A stretch of 38,960 nucleotides of DNA from an uncultured archaeon (GTDB lineage: Archaea > Nanobdellota > Nanobdellia > Woesearchaeales > CAIVOO01). Below, piece after piece: positions 22,034 to 30,179 of the stretch. The notes below the pieces were generated by a model. That model worked only from the letters and a program-made list of their open reading frames with translations. It was not told the DNA's origin and made no database searches. Position 1 is the stretch's first letter. Every line of letters starts with the position of its first letter. The position numbers were made by a program, and so were the translations under genes. The DNA lies in the NCBI GenBank assembly GCA_903842985.1, contig CAIMOB010000038.1:1-38960 (forward strand), in the 5' to 3' direction.

Positions 22034-22323
22034 CTTTTCAGCCCCCTTATTATATCATCAAGCTTTTTTTCCTCTGCCTTCATTGTCCTGACATAAGGAA
22101 CTGTGCCGATTATCAAGGCAAGCAGACCCACAACTATGAGTACGTTAAGCATGTTCTTTGAAATGTATGCGTTGATGAATCCGATAACAGCAACAAACAA
22201 AAAGCAGAAATATATGAAAAGGCTTTTGTTGAGGACAAGCATCGCCTTTTCGCGGTTAAGCCTTGATTTTTCAACCTCAACCTCAATTATCTCCTTTTCT
22301 ATGTTTGAAAGTGTCTTTTTCAC
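22030..22323 (-). CDS. Two-TM coiled-coil membrane protein, GTG start
   Basis: The 97-residue protein has an N-terminal charged helix (KEIIEVEVEKSRLNREKAML), two membrane helices (about residues 33-52 and 58-76) and a C-terminal basic tail with EEKKLDDIIRGLKR. The start is GTG at 22323, chosen because GAGGTG lies 5-6 nt upstream. It is flanked by pilin genes and overlaps the next by 4 bp. A membrane adaptor for the filament is plausible from position; no family match is recognised. Confidence 0.68.
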   Translation of the reverse strand: MKKTLSNIEKEIIEVEVEKSRLNREKAMLVLNKSLFIYFCFLFVAVIGFINAYISKNMLNVLIVVGLLALIIGTVPYVRTMKAEEKKLDDIIRGLKR

Positions 22324-22335
22324 TTTGCACCTCTT

Positions 22336-22815
22336 TTAACAATTCTTTACGTTGCTTATCATTGCCTTCTTTTCCGGGCAGACAATTTCAAGGTCGCCTT
22401 TCGCTGTAACAGGCACAAGTTCTATGTAGCCAACGGAATCAAGCGAGGAAATGTTTGATATGCGCTTCATGCGCGCGGGTTTTATTATTTGTGTGCTTTC
22501 AATCACTTCCCAGTTTGCAAGCGTTGTTAAATTGTCGTATATCCTTAATATTTGTTTTGTAATTCTTAAATTACCTCTGTTAGTTACATTGATATATAAA
22601 TTTATCGGTGTTGAATTGGCCTGGCAGGCCCCATCTATTGAGACTGCAACGCTGTCGCACAATTCTGTGCTGTAATGCCTGTCCTTGATATTCTGCGTTG
22701 TTTCTGTTGTGTAATCCTTCATCCAGTTGTTCAGGAAAATGCTCAATGCCACTGCAAAACCCATCAGCAGTACAAATTCAATCCAAAGTGAAACGCCTTT
22801 TTTATTCATAAACAT
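22336..22815 (-). CDS. Pilin-like protein of the filament locus
   Basis: The 159-residue protein begins MFMNKKGVSLWIEFVLLMGF (or at the second Met, 22809). It has KK-G before a hydrophobic helix with an internal glutamate, as in type IV pilins. The outer domain is a beta-sandwich pattern (INLYINVTNRGNLRITKQIL) with three cysteines and ends in VKNC. The plan resembles the 169-residue pilin next door (IEIVCPEKKAM versus IISCPSNSL), so they are probably diverged paralogs. The start overlaps the previous gene by 14 bp. Confidence 0.75.
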   Translation of the reverse strand: MFMNKKGVSLWIEFVLLMGFAVALSIFLNNWMKDYTTETTQNIKDRHYSTELCDSVAVSIDGACQANSTPINLYINVTNRGNLRITKQILRIYDNLTTLANWEVIESTQIIKPARMKRISNISSLDSVGYIELVPVTAKGDLEIVCPEKKAMISNVKNC

Positions 22816-23266
22816 ATACCCTCTTTGCTGTTTTGCTTTCAGTCTTGAATATTGCCTTTATGCTGCCTGCCGGCGCTGAAAAATAATAAATATCCTCGTC
22901 AGTTATTACAGCCACTTTTCCCGTCCTGTTTATGCTGCCTGCTTCATTGTCCTGTAACGGGAGCTGGTTATTTATATTTATTGTTTTCCCGTATGCGTTG
23001 TAAACATAAACTCCTGACTGCGATGAGTAAATTGAAATAAACCTGAAATTCTTGTCTCTTGCTTTTGCAAACTCTGCAAATTTCTGTGTGAAATCCTCAA
23101 ACTTCCCCTGGTTCGCCGCGAACGGAGCCTCTTTCACATAGTTTTTCCACAGCTCGGTGAATTCTTTTTCTGGTTTCACAGTTGATTTTGTTGAAAGGAC
23201 TGTGCCAAACGCCATTGAAATCAGCAGCACTGCAATAATTATGTACATCTGTGATTTTTTGTTCAT
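22802..23266 (-). CDS. Pilin-like protein next to the Kelch protein
   Basis: The 154-residue protein starts MNKKSQMYIIIAVLLISMAF, with KK-S followed by a hydrophobic helix (about 7-25). The outer part has a helical segment rich in aromatic and charged residues (FTELWKNYVKEAPFAANQGK) and then beta strands (GVYVYNAYGKTI). It has no cysteine. Its start overlaps the stop of the giant Kelch gene by 4 bp, so the two are translationally coupled. A role at the filament tip, joining the Kelch protein to the shaft, is inference from coupling. Confidence 0.72.
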   Translation of the reverse strand: MNKKSQMYIIIAVLLISMAFGTVLSTKSTVKPEKEFTELWKNYVKEAPFAANQGKFEDFTQKFAEFAKARDKNFRFISIYSSQSGVYVYNAYGKTININNQLPLQDNEAGSINRTGKVAVITDEDIYYFSAPAGSIKAIFKTESKTAKRVYVYE

Positions 23267-26200
23267 ATTATCTCTATTGAAACATTCGGCACTCCGTTTG
23301 CCAGCCCGTTGTTCTTTATCACCAGCGTGTATTTTCCCTCCTGCACATAATCTTTTCCGCTAATCAGCAGGTCCGCATAGTTCAAAAGTATGTTTAGTTG
23401 GTATTCATCAGGGTTAAGGTCAAAGCCCATCGATGGGCTGATTTTGTCAAACAATGTCCTGTCTTCAAGCAGTTTGTTTCTCTCGCTAAGGGGCGCTTCG
23501 GGCTTTGTTACGAAAATGAATGTGTCTGAGTCCACTGCACCTGTTACCTTTCCTCCTGCAACAGGTGTTCCGCCTGTGTTTGTGCCTGCGCCGTATTTTG
23601 GATATCTTGAAGTGCCAGGTATCGCGTCTGATGAAGTGCCGTAAACTATTCTTGAATTCGAGACGCTGCAGCCGCTGCATTCTATTGTCAGCTCTGTCAC
23701 ATCAACCCTTGTTTTCGATATTCTCTTGACGTAGATTGTGTTAGACGTTCCGACAGCTGAACCATTAATATAGGCAACTGCATAGATTGAATTTATTCCG
23801 GCAGGTATGGATACGTTATTGAATTCAAACTCCAAATCAACAAGCTTTAATTCAACTGAAACATTGCTTGCAATGCCGTTGACAAACAAAGTCATGTTTG
23901 TCACATTCTGGCTGATTGTTCCTTTCAAATCTATCAAATCTTTTTTTGTCGGTGATTCATGAGGATAGAGCATGACATTGACTGCCCCTGCTGCCACAAT
24001 CGTGAGCTTATAGTGCCTTACAACATAGTTGCCTGCATTATCAAGTGTCTTGAAATGGAACCAGCTTGTTCCCGAAGGAGCTGTTATTGTCATCCCTGTC
24101 GATGATGCAGGAAGCTCTATTGCATTGTCAGGCATTGTTGTCGGATTCGAGTCAATAAGGTAGCTGAAGCCGTAGATGCCCGAAGGCGTGTCAGACGCTG
24201 TCCAGCTGAAGCTCACAGCTGTGCTGTAATAAGTCAGATTTTGATTTGGATGCGTTGAAGACGTAAGTGTTATTGTTGGAGGTATTGTATCAATCTTGAT
24301 TCCGTCGGATAAATCGCTTGCAATTTCTGTTATGTCTGTTGAAAGCTCCCAGGTGTCGTTGAAGCGAGTAGATGTAGGATTGTTGTATCCGCCGAACATC
24401 ACGATTTTATTCCTTGAACTATCAAAGACCATGCCCTGCTGATATCTTCCAAGAGGCCCGTTTGCTGGATTCAATTGTGTCCAGGATGTTCCATCGAACA
24501 GCCAGGTGTCATTTACTGTGTTTCCACTTGATATCAATCCGCCAAAAATCACCACATTTCCTGTCGAGCTGTCAAAAGCTGTTGATTGGGAATAACGCGC
24601 CGCAGGACTTGCCAGATTAATCTTTTTCCAATCTGTGCCGTTGAATTCCCATGTATCACTGAAAAAGTTTGCCGAGCCTCCTGTTTTGTTTATGCCGCCG
24701 AACAAGACGACTTTATTTCTTGAACTGTCAAATTCCATTCCATTATCGCAGTACCTGTTTGGAGGTGAAGTTGCTGTGCTTACGTTAACCCAATTAATTC
24801 CGTCGTATTCCCAGGTTTGGTCAGAACAACTAAGCACGAAAGGACTAAGCGAGACATTCATGCAGCCGCCGAACATCACTATTTTTCCCCTGCTGCTGTC
24901 GTATGTCATTGCAGGACCATTTAATCTTGGCGGATTTGTTGAAGTTGATATCTTTGTCCAGGTTCTTGCAGCAGGACTGTACTCCCAAGTCTCGTTAAGA
25001 CTTTCTTGGGAGATGTCTTGTCCGCCATAAAGAACAACCTTTCCCCTGCTGCTGTCATATGCCATTCCGTAACTGCTGCCTTCCTCTGGTGCGCTGGTTG
25101 TTGTTATTTCAGTCCAGGTGCTTGTGGCAGGATTATATTCCCAAGTGTCATTTTTGAAACCTGCTCCAGTTGTATACCCTCCAAACACAATAATCCTGTT
25201 TCTATTGGAGTCATAAACCATGCCTTGGTTTGTTCTTTTATCTGGCGCACCTATTGTGCTAATATTTTCCCAGCTGTAATCCCCGCTTCCATTGTACATC
25301 TTCACTTCAAATGTGTAATTGTGATTGTTTGTCAATGCCAGTCCTGTTGCATTCACAAACATTGCAGAACTTACACCAGTCCATCCTCTTATGTAGCTTG
25401 ACGCTGTCACATCCTTTATTCTGTAGCTGTAAGTGAAGTTTCCTGCAAGATTAGTTATCCAGTGGGCATACAGCGAGCTGTTGTGATTGCTCCAGTCTCC
25501 CTCGTCGTAAACCGCGAGCGTCGCATTAATCTGTGGCGCTGTCCCGTTCACTGAATAATAAATTGTATCACTGTCTTCTGCGATGTTTCCAGCCTGGTCC
25601 CTCACCTGATAGTAAACTGTCTTGTAGCCATAGCCGCCTGAAAGAACCCACGCCATTGTCGGCATGCATGGAACCCATTCTGTCCACTCGCCAACCTCAT
25701 TCCTATACCTGCAGTCCTTGACAGGAATCTCAATTTTTATTCCTCCTATGTTTGACATCTGCATTGTGCCTCCTGTTGGGCTTGTGTACGTTCCAAAGTT
25801 TCCTGTTGTGATGCTTGCTTCCCAGGTGTCATTATATATTATAGAAGAGCTGGCATTAGTTCCTCCAAAGAGAATTATTTTGTTTCTTACAGGATCAAAG
25901 ACAGAGCCATAAGGACCTGGATTTACTGGAGGCGAGCCAACTGTTGATGCCGGCTCCCAGGTAGTGTCATAGAATTCCCAGGTATCAAAATAGGTCATTG
26001 GACCATAGTCTCCACCTCCGAACATGACTGCCCTGTGCCTGATTGAATCGTACAGAAGCGAAGGCCTTACTCTTGGAAGAGGGTTGTTCACTGTATTAAC
26101 CAGCGCCCAATGATCAGTATACTTGTAGGTCAGGCTTGGGAAATAAATCCAGCCTATTCCGCCAAAAAATAATATTCCATTAATGCTTGGTATGTAATCT

Positions 26201-28518
26201 GCGCCTGCGAGGATTGTGCCTCCAAATGGCGGGTTGGTTGTTGAAGCCACATAACGCCATTGAGCGCCGTCGTATTCCCAAACCTGTGTATTCGTCGGCC
26301 CGAAAAGCTTTACCACATTTTTATCGCTGTCAAAAATCATCAAGTACGGATCGCTGGAGCCGGGCGGGATTTGGTTTGCACTGCTGATTTCTGTGCAGGT
26401 TCTTGCGGGAATGTCGCATTCAATTGTCCTGCTCATGTTAACGCCAGATCCGCTTCTGTCATAATAAAATGCAACAACCCTGTCCCTTTTGCTGTCATAG
26501 GTCCAGTCCCTTGAATTCCAAGCATGGTGGCACATGATTGTGGTGTTTCCTATTCCGCTGACATTAATTTCCTGCCATGCATGTGTTGCAGGATCATATT
26601 CCCAGGAACCATCGATGCAGTATGAGCCTGCAACTCCTGTATTCATTCCGCCGAGAAGGACAACCTTGTTCCTGTTGCGGTCAAAATACATTGTAGAGAT
26701 TCTTGGCGACGGCCTACTGCCTGTGGTGGTTATTTTCTGCCAGGAATACCGAGTTGTCATTGGAATGGCTGTTTCCTTCAGCGAGAATTCCCAAGTTATA
26801 ATACCAAAATAAATGATGCCAACCTCTCTTACTGGGTCATAAACAACAGGCGCCTGTATCGGATAAAATACTGCATTTACTAAACCGCCGGTGGTGCCGT
26901 TATAAACCGCAAGCGCTCCGCCCATGTGAATTATTATCTGGTCAAGCGAAGAATCATAAGCCAGCCTTGCCCCGCAGCTGCCGCTGCTTCCGCCAAAAGA
27001 AAGCTGCGTCCAGGTGGTATTGTTGGGGTTGTATTCCCATCCATTTTCACCATCGAAAAAAATCCTGTCCCTTGAAGGATAATAAACCATATGAGGCAAA
27101 TCACTTCCCCAGCATTCGTTTGGGGCATTTGTTGTTGTTATTTTCTGCCAGTTGGTGCCGTCGTATTCCCATGTATCATTAAAATTGGCGCTTCCGTTGT
27201 ATCCGCCAAACAGCACAATCCTATTTCTTGAACTGTCAAAAGTCATTGCAACAACTTTTCTTGGCTCAGGTGCGTTTGCTGTGGTTATTTTCTGCCAGTT
27301 GGTGCCGTCGTATTCCCAGGTGTCGTTGTAATACAATGTGTTGTATCCGCTACTGTTATAATACGAACCGCCGAATAATACAACCTTGTTTCTTGAACTA
27401 TCATAAGCCATTGCATAATTTGCCCTTGGCGAAGGTGCGTTTGCTGTATTGATTTTTTCCCAACTTGTCTTTGATTTTGTGCCTGCATATTCCAAATAAG
27501 GCGGGCTTGTTGCACCTGACACCAATGACAGGGGATTCTGCCAGGTGTAGTCGCTTCCTGCGCCGTTTGCCTGCCAGGCATTCGCATCAAAGTAAACGCA
27601 ATCAGCAGATAATCCGCTTAATGCAAAAAAGTTTTCAACAGCTGTGCAATTGCTGGCAAAAGAGCTGTATAAATAAACAGTTGCATAAGCGCCTGAACTA
27701 TTTATCAGCGCAACTGAAATATTCTCTGTGCCTGACAAGTCCACAGTACTGTTGTCCGCAGTTATTTCTGGGGATCCAAGAAGATAATTGCTTATAACGT
27801 ACCCAACAGAAATATAGTCCCTGCCGCCGTAGACCAGCGGAGCATAAGAAGCATGGTAATAAGGATAAGGCGCTGGCTCCAGATACTCCCACGTGTCGTT
27901 CAAATAAATATCCTGATATGAAGGACTTACCTTGCCTCCAAAAATAACAGACCTTTGCCTGCTGCTGTCATACACCATTGAGAAAGCGCTCCTTGTGCTC
28001 TGCGAAGTTTCAGGTGTCGGGCTGTTTACAGGGGTTACCCAGCCCAATCCCCGCTGATTTGTCATGTAATCAGAATAATTCAGAAGCAATGTCACTTCCT
28101 TTGTTGTTGTCATCCCATCATTGTTCTCATCGAATATTGCTATGGAGGCGTTCGGCGGCGTATTGTCAAGAATAACATTTGTCTCTGCTGTGGATAAGTT
28201 TGCGCCTGCTGACACGTTTGTTGTTATTGTCAGATTTTCGTTTTCTGTTGAAGTGACTAATATGCTTCCTTCATAGACAGCATCATTGTTCGGGTCTGTA
28301 AGATTGAGCGTGGGTGTGCCTGCATTGATTTTGAATGTGTTAACTGTGACATTCAAACCAAGAGTTTGTGCCGCATATTTGAAATTTAATGTGGTGCCGT
28401 TGCTGACGTATGGCGGCGTTGCTGTAAATACTCCGAATGTTGCAGCAAACACAGCAGGCAGTGCTATCAGAACTAAAGCTATCACCAAGCCAAGCCTTGC
28501 CTTTTTACTTATTGCCAA
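23263..28518 (-). CDS. Giant secreted Kelch-repeat surface protein of the filament locus
   Basis: The 1751-residue protein has an N-terminal signal sequence (LGLVIALVLIALPAVFAA) and no other clear membrane helix. After a beta-sandwich region (about 30-150) come 12 Kelch-like units (about 175-905). Typical cores are YDSSRNKVVLFGG followed by NDTWEYDGTNW. A 140-residue insertion separates units 1 and 2. A linker with Ig/FnIII-like sequence (about 905-1080) leads to six more units (about 1085-1380), then an Ig-like domain (about 1395-1510) and a C-terminal region ending NVSIEII. Eighteen units suggest three six-bladed propellers. The start is TTG at 28518; a TAG two codons upstream rules out earlier starts. 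It leads the operon, so it is probably an adhesin or tip protein of the filament. Confidence 0.88.
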   Translation of the reverse strand: MAISKKARLGLVIALVLIALPAVFAATFGVFTATPPYVSNGTTLNFKYAAQTLGLNVTVNTFKINAGTPTLNLTDPNNDAVYEGSILVTSTENENLTITTNVSAGANLSTAETNVILDNTPPNASIAIFDENNDGMTTTKEVTLLLNYSDYMTNQRGLGWVTPVNSPTPETSQSTRSAFSMVYDSSRQRSVIFGGKVSPSYQDIYLNDTWEYLEPAPYPYYHASYAPLVYGGRDYISVGYVISNYLLGSPEITADNSTVDLSGTENISVALINSSGAYATVYLYSSFASNCTAVENFFALSGLSADCVYFDANAWQANGAGSDYTWQNPLSLVSGATSPPYLEYAGTKSKTSWEKINTANAPSPRANYAMAYDSSRNKVVLFGGSYYNSSGYNTLYYNDTWEYDGTNWQKITTANAPEPRKVVAMTFDSSRNRIVLFGGYNGSANFNDTWEYDGTNWQKITTTNAPNECWGSDLPHMVYYPSRDRIFFDGENGWEYNPNNTTWTQLSFGGSSGSCGARLAYDSSLDQIIIHMGGALAVYNGTTGGLVNAVFYPIQAPVVYDPVREVGIIYFGIITWEFSLKETAIPMTTRYSWQKITTTGSRPSPRISTMYFDRNRNKVVLLGGMNTGVAGSYCIDGSWEYDPATHAWQEINVSGIGNTTIMCHHAWNSRDWTYDSKRDRVVAFYYDRSGSGVNMSRTIECDIPARTCTEISSANQIPPGSSDPYLMIFDSDKNVVKLFGPTNTQVWEYDGAQWRYVASTTNPPFGGTILAGADYIPSINGILFFGGIGWIYFPSLTYKYTDHWALVNTVNNPLPRVRPSLLYDSIRHRAVMFGGGDYGPMTYFDTWEFYDTTWEPASTVGSPPVNPGPYGSVFDPVRNKIILFGGTNASSSIIYNDTWEASITTGNFGTYTSPTGGTMQMSNIGGIKIEIPVKDCRYRNEVGEWTEWVPCMPTMAWVLSGGYGYKTVYYQVRDQAGNIAEDSDTIYYSVNGTAPQINATLAVYDEGDWSNHNSSLYAHWITNLAGNFTYSYRIKDVTASSYIRGWTGVSSAMFVNATGLALTNNHNYTFEVKMYNGSGDYSWENISTIGAPDKRTNQGMVYDSNRNRIIVFGGYTTGAGFKNDTWEYNPATSTWTEITTTSAPEEGSSYGMAYDSSRGKVVLYGGQDISQESLNETWEYSPAARTWTKISTSTNPPRLNGPAMTYDSSRGKIVMFGGCMNVSLSPFVLSCSDQTWEYDGINWVNVSTATSPPNRYCDNGMEFDSSRNKVVLFGGINKTGGSANFFSDTWEFNGTDWKKINLASPAARYSQSTAFDSSTGNVVIFGGLISSGNTVNDTWLFDGTSWTQLNPANGPLGRYQQGMVFDSSRNKIVMFGGYNNPTSTRFNDTWELSTDITEIASDLSDGIKIDTIPPTITLTSSTHPNQNLTYYSTAVSFSWTASDTPSGIYGFSYLIDSNPTTMPDNAIELPASSTGMTITAPSGTSWFHFKTLDNAGNYVVRHYKLTIVAAGAVNVMLYPHESPTKKDLIDLKGTISQNVTNMTLFVNGIASNVSVELKLVDLEFEFNNVSIPAGINSIYAVAYINGSAVGTSNTIYVKRISKTRVDVTELTIECSGCSVSNSRIVYGTSSDAIPGTSRYPKYGAGTNTGGTPVAGGKVTGAVDSDTFIFVTKPEAPLSERNKLLEDRTLFDKISPSMGFDLNPDEYQLNILLNYADLLISGKDYVQEGKYTLVIKNNGLANGVPNVSIEII
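27137..27318. repeat. 35-nt identical direct repeat inside the Kelch gene
   Basis: Positions 27137-27171 and 27284-27318 are identical over 35 nt, coding on the minus strand for the EYDGTNWQKIT part of neighbouring Kelch units. Identity at the DNA level suggests recent duplication or gene conversion between blades. Confidence 0.8.
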
Positions 28519-28537
28519 TTCCTAAACACCTTTTTTG

Positions 28538-28566
28538 TTTTTTATATCCTATTTCAATTTAAACCT
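28538..28566 (-). promoter_or_regulatory. Promoter of the Kelch-led filament operon
   Basis: Two TATA-like boxes lie upstream of the TTG start on the minus strand: GGTTTAAATT (28557-28566) and GATATAAAAAA (28538-28548). The outer box would give a leader containing the AGGTG site at 28527-28531. The inner one would start transcription almost at the TTG. Confidence 0.5.
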
Positions 28567-28738
28567 TTTTATTTTTCTCTGATAAGTCTGACCTCAATTC
28601 TTTCATCGCAAGCAGCTCTCTTCTTATGCCTGCTCTTATTATGTCTGTGATATTAGTATAAAGTCCAGAAGCTATTGCTTTTTCTATCTCAATATAGAGT
28701 TCTTCAGGTACTGTGATTGTTGTTTTCCTAAATTTCAT
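28559..28738 (-). CDS. Ribbon-helix-helix (CopG/Arc-type) regulator
   Basis: The 59-residue protein fits a ribbon-helix-helix dimer. A basic strand (FRKTTITVPEEL) is followed by two helices (YIEIEKAIASGLYTNITDII, RAGIRRELLAMKELRSD) and a charged tail. The strand would insert into the DNA major groove. The ATG at 28738 is used rather than the TTG six bases upstream because it starts right at the DNA-binding strand. Two near-identical palindromes lie over and before the start, suggesting autoregulation. The gene ends 40 nt before the promoter of the Kelch-led operon and points toward it, so control of that operon is possible but not shown. Confidence 0.85.
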   Translation of the reverse strand: MKFRKTTITVPEELYIEIEKAIASGLYTNITDIIRAGIRRELLAMKELRSDLSEKNKKV

Positions 28739-28782
28739 ATTCAATACATTCTAAGTAAGTTTTGAGTATGTATTGAATACAT
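28736..28782. promoter_or_regulatory. Palindromic operator pair at the RHH gene
   Basis: A perfect 15-bp palindrome ATGTATTGAATACAT (28768-28782) lies just after a TATA-like box (28783-28792, minus). A second, imperfect copy, CATATTCAATACATT (28736-28750), covers the start codon. Their centres are 32 bp apart, close to three helical turns. This is the usual layout for an autoregulated RHH repressor. Confidence 0.65.
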
Positions 28783-28833
28783 CTATTTAAGCTTTTTCAT
28801 TAAAAAGATTATTTACAATATTAAAACAAATAA

Positions 28834-28845
28834 TTTTATATATAC
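28834..28845 (+). promoter_or_regulatory. TATA box for the HIT gene pair
   Basis: TTTTATATATAC begins 31 nt before the ATG at 28865, implying a leaderless mRNA. Confidence 0.6.
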
Positions 28846-28864
28846 TAGTATATTAACGCAGTAT

Positions 28865-29404
28865 ATGGAAGCAACGCAATGCATATTCTGCAACCTCGCA
28901 ACAGGGCAGATGCCTTCTAAAAAAATATATGAGGATGAATTAATTACTGCAATACTTGACATATATCCGGCGAACCCTGCGCACCTTCTTGTTATGCCGA
29001 AAGAGCACAAAGCAATATTTGCACAGCTCCCGAAAGCAACAGCTGAGAGATTCGGGCTTGTTGCAAAAAAACTTTCTGAGCTGATTTTCAGGGTGTTGAG
29101 GCCTGAAGGGCTGAACATTTTCATAGCAAACGGCGCAATCGCAGGGCAGAAGGCGCCTCATTTCATAATGCATGTAATTCCGAGGTTCCAGGGCGACGGG
29201 ATAAATTTTGAGATTGCCGAGAAAGAGGCAAAAATAGATGACGTCGATGCGCTCTGCAGCAAACTAAGAAAGGATGTTTTGAATTATTTTCCTGAACAGA
29301 AGTTTGAAGAAGAAAAAGAGGAGAAAAGCGTCGAGCAAAGGCTTGAAGAAAGAAAGAAGCCAAAAAATATAGACCTCGACAGGATAACAAAGATGTTCGA
29401 ATGA
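28865..29404 (+). CDS. HIT-fold protein lacking the middle histidine, with charged tail
   Basis: The 179-residue protein has the HIT fold: CIFC (zinc-type knuckle) at residue 7, the strand AHLLVMPKEH, the helix, and GQKAPHFIMHVIPR. The family triad is H-x-H-x-H before the conserved I-P-R. Here it reads H-F-I-M-H, so the middle histidine, the nucleophile in active HIT hydrolases and transferases, is isoleucine. The phosphate-cleaving reaction is therefore unlikely; nucleotide binding may remain. A charged C-terminal tail (about 135-179, EEEKEEKSVEQRLEERKKPK) is extra to the family. It overlaps the next HIT gene by 4 bp. Confidence 0.85.
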   Translation: MEATQCIFCNLATGQMPSKKIYEDELITAILDIYPANPAHLLVMPKEHKAIFAQLPKATAERFGLVAKKLSELIFRVLRPEGLNIFIANGAIAGQKAPHFIMHVIPRFQGDGINFEIAEKEAKIDDVDALCSKLRKDVLNYFPEQKFEEEKEEKSVEQRLEERKKPKNIDLDRITKMFE

Positions 29405-29901
29405 CATGCCTGATATGCAGTTTAATCGAGAAGAAACAGAAAAAGATTTACGAGGACGATGAGATCATCGCCTTCCTCAACCCGACGCCTGCAGTGCACG
29501 GGCACACGCTTGTTGCGCCGAAGAGGCACCTGCAGATAATAACACAGCTCGAAGACAAAACAGTTGAAAAAATGTTTTTCGTGAGCCAGCAGCTCTCTTC
29601 GCTGCTCTATGACGCAGTCGGCGCAGAAGGCACAAACATCATAGTGCAGAACGGCGTTGTCGCCGGGCAAAAGCACGCCCACTTCCTCATCAACATCATC
29701 CCGAGGTCAAAGGACGACGGGATGAGCTTTGAGTGGGCGCAGAAGCAGATACCTGAAGACAACATGAACAAGATTCAGGAGGCGCTCCAAGCAACAGAAG
29801 CAAAAGAGGAAAAAAAGGAAGCAGTTGCCGAAGAAAAAAAGAAAGAAGAGCCAAAGGGAGCGGATGATTATTTAATTAAACAGCTAAGAAGACTGCCATA
29901 A
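29401..29901 (+). CDS. HIT-fold protein with degenerate triad, tandem paralog
   Basis: The 166-residue protein is a paralog of its neighbour. It shares CLIC at residue 3, GHTLVAPKRHLQI and GQKHAHFLINIIPR. The triad reads H-F-L-I-N, so both the middle and last histidines are lost; only the first remains. Histidines just before (K-H-A-H) do not restore the spacing. A lysine/glutamate-rich tail follows (about 125-166). Its start overlaps the first HIT gene by 4 bp, so equal expression and a heterodimer are plausible, given that HIT proteins are dimers. It is followed by a DUF5679 zinc ribbon. Confidence 0.85.
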   Translation: MTCLICSLIEKKQKKIYEDDEIIAFLNPTPAVHGHTLVAPKRHLQIITQLEDKTVEKMFFVSQQLSSLLYDAVGAEGTNIIVQNGVVAGQKHAHFLINIIPRSKDDGMSFEWAQKQIPEDNMNKIQEALQATEAKEEKKEAVAEEKKKEEPKGADDYLIKQLRRLP

Positions 29902-29929
29902 TCCAAAAAAAACCAAAAGAGGTGCAAAA

Positions 29930-30079
29930 ATGCCAACAGCAAGATGCATGAAATGCAAGAAGCAGGTAGACATAAAGGACGCCAAGGAAGTCATCAGCAA
30001 GAACAAGATGAAAATGTGCAAAGGCGTCTGCCCAAAATGCGGCACAAAAGTCTGCAGAATACTTGGAAAGGTTAAGTAA
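29930..30079 (+). CDS. DUF5679-like zinc-ribbon protein
   Basis: The 49-residue protein has CMKC at residue 6 and CPKCGTKVCR at 34, with the linker KKQVDIKDAKEV. The pattern of two knuckles around a short strand and GVCPKCGTK matches the DUF5679 family of small archaeal/bacterial zinc ribbons. Its role is unknown. The start follows AGAGGTG with 5 nt spacing. It lies 28 nt after the HIT pair and may be the third gene of that operon. It is too short for most gene callers. Confidence 0.8.
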   Translation: MPTARCMKCKKQVDIKDAKEVISKNKMKMCKGVCPKCGTKVCRILGKVK

Positions 30080-30147
30080 ATTTTTGCGGTGAGAACTGCG
30101 GCCATGCTTTTGCTAGGTCGCAAATCGCACTATTTTAAACAGCAATG

Positions 30148-30156
30148 TTTATAAAT
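30148..30156 (+). promoter_or_regulatory. TATA box for the L7Ae operon
   Basis: TTTATAAAT predicts a start near 30175-30182. The ATG is at 30256, so the mRNA should have a leader of roughly 75 nt, unlike the leaderless genes nearby. Confidence 0.6.
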
Positions 30157-30179
30157 AACCTCCTTTCCCCAGATGTAAA

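Noticed and set aside
24635-25030. Open frame on the plus strand inside the Kelch gene
   Set aside because: It is an antisense shadow of repeated coding sequence, without promoter, ribosome site or recognisable protein features. The same holds for other plus-strand frames in 23.4-28.5 kb.
23263-28518. CRISPR-like or satellite repeats
   Set aside because: The repeats are in frame and encode Kelch units with varying spacing; they have no constant direct repeat with unique spacers.
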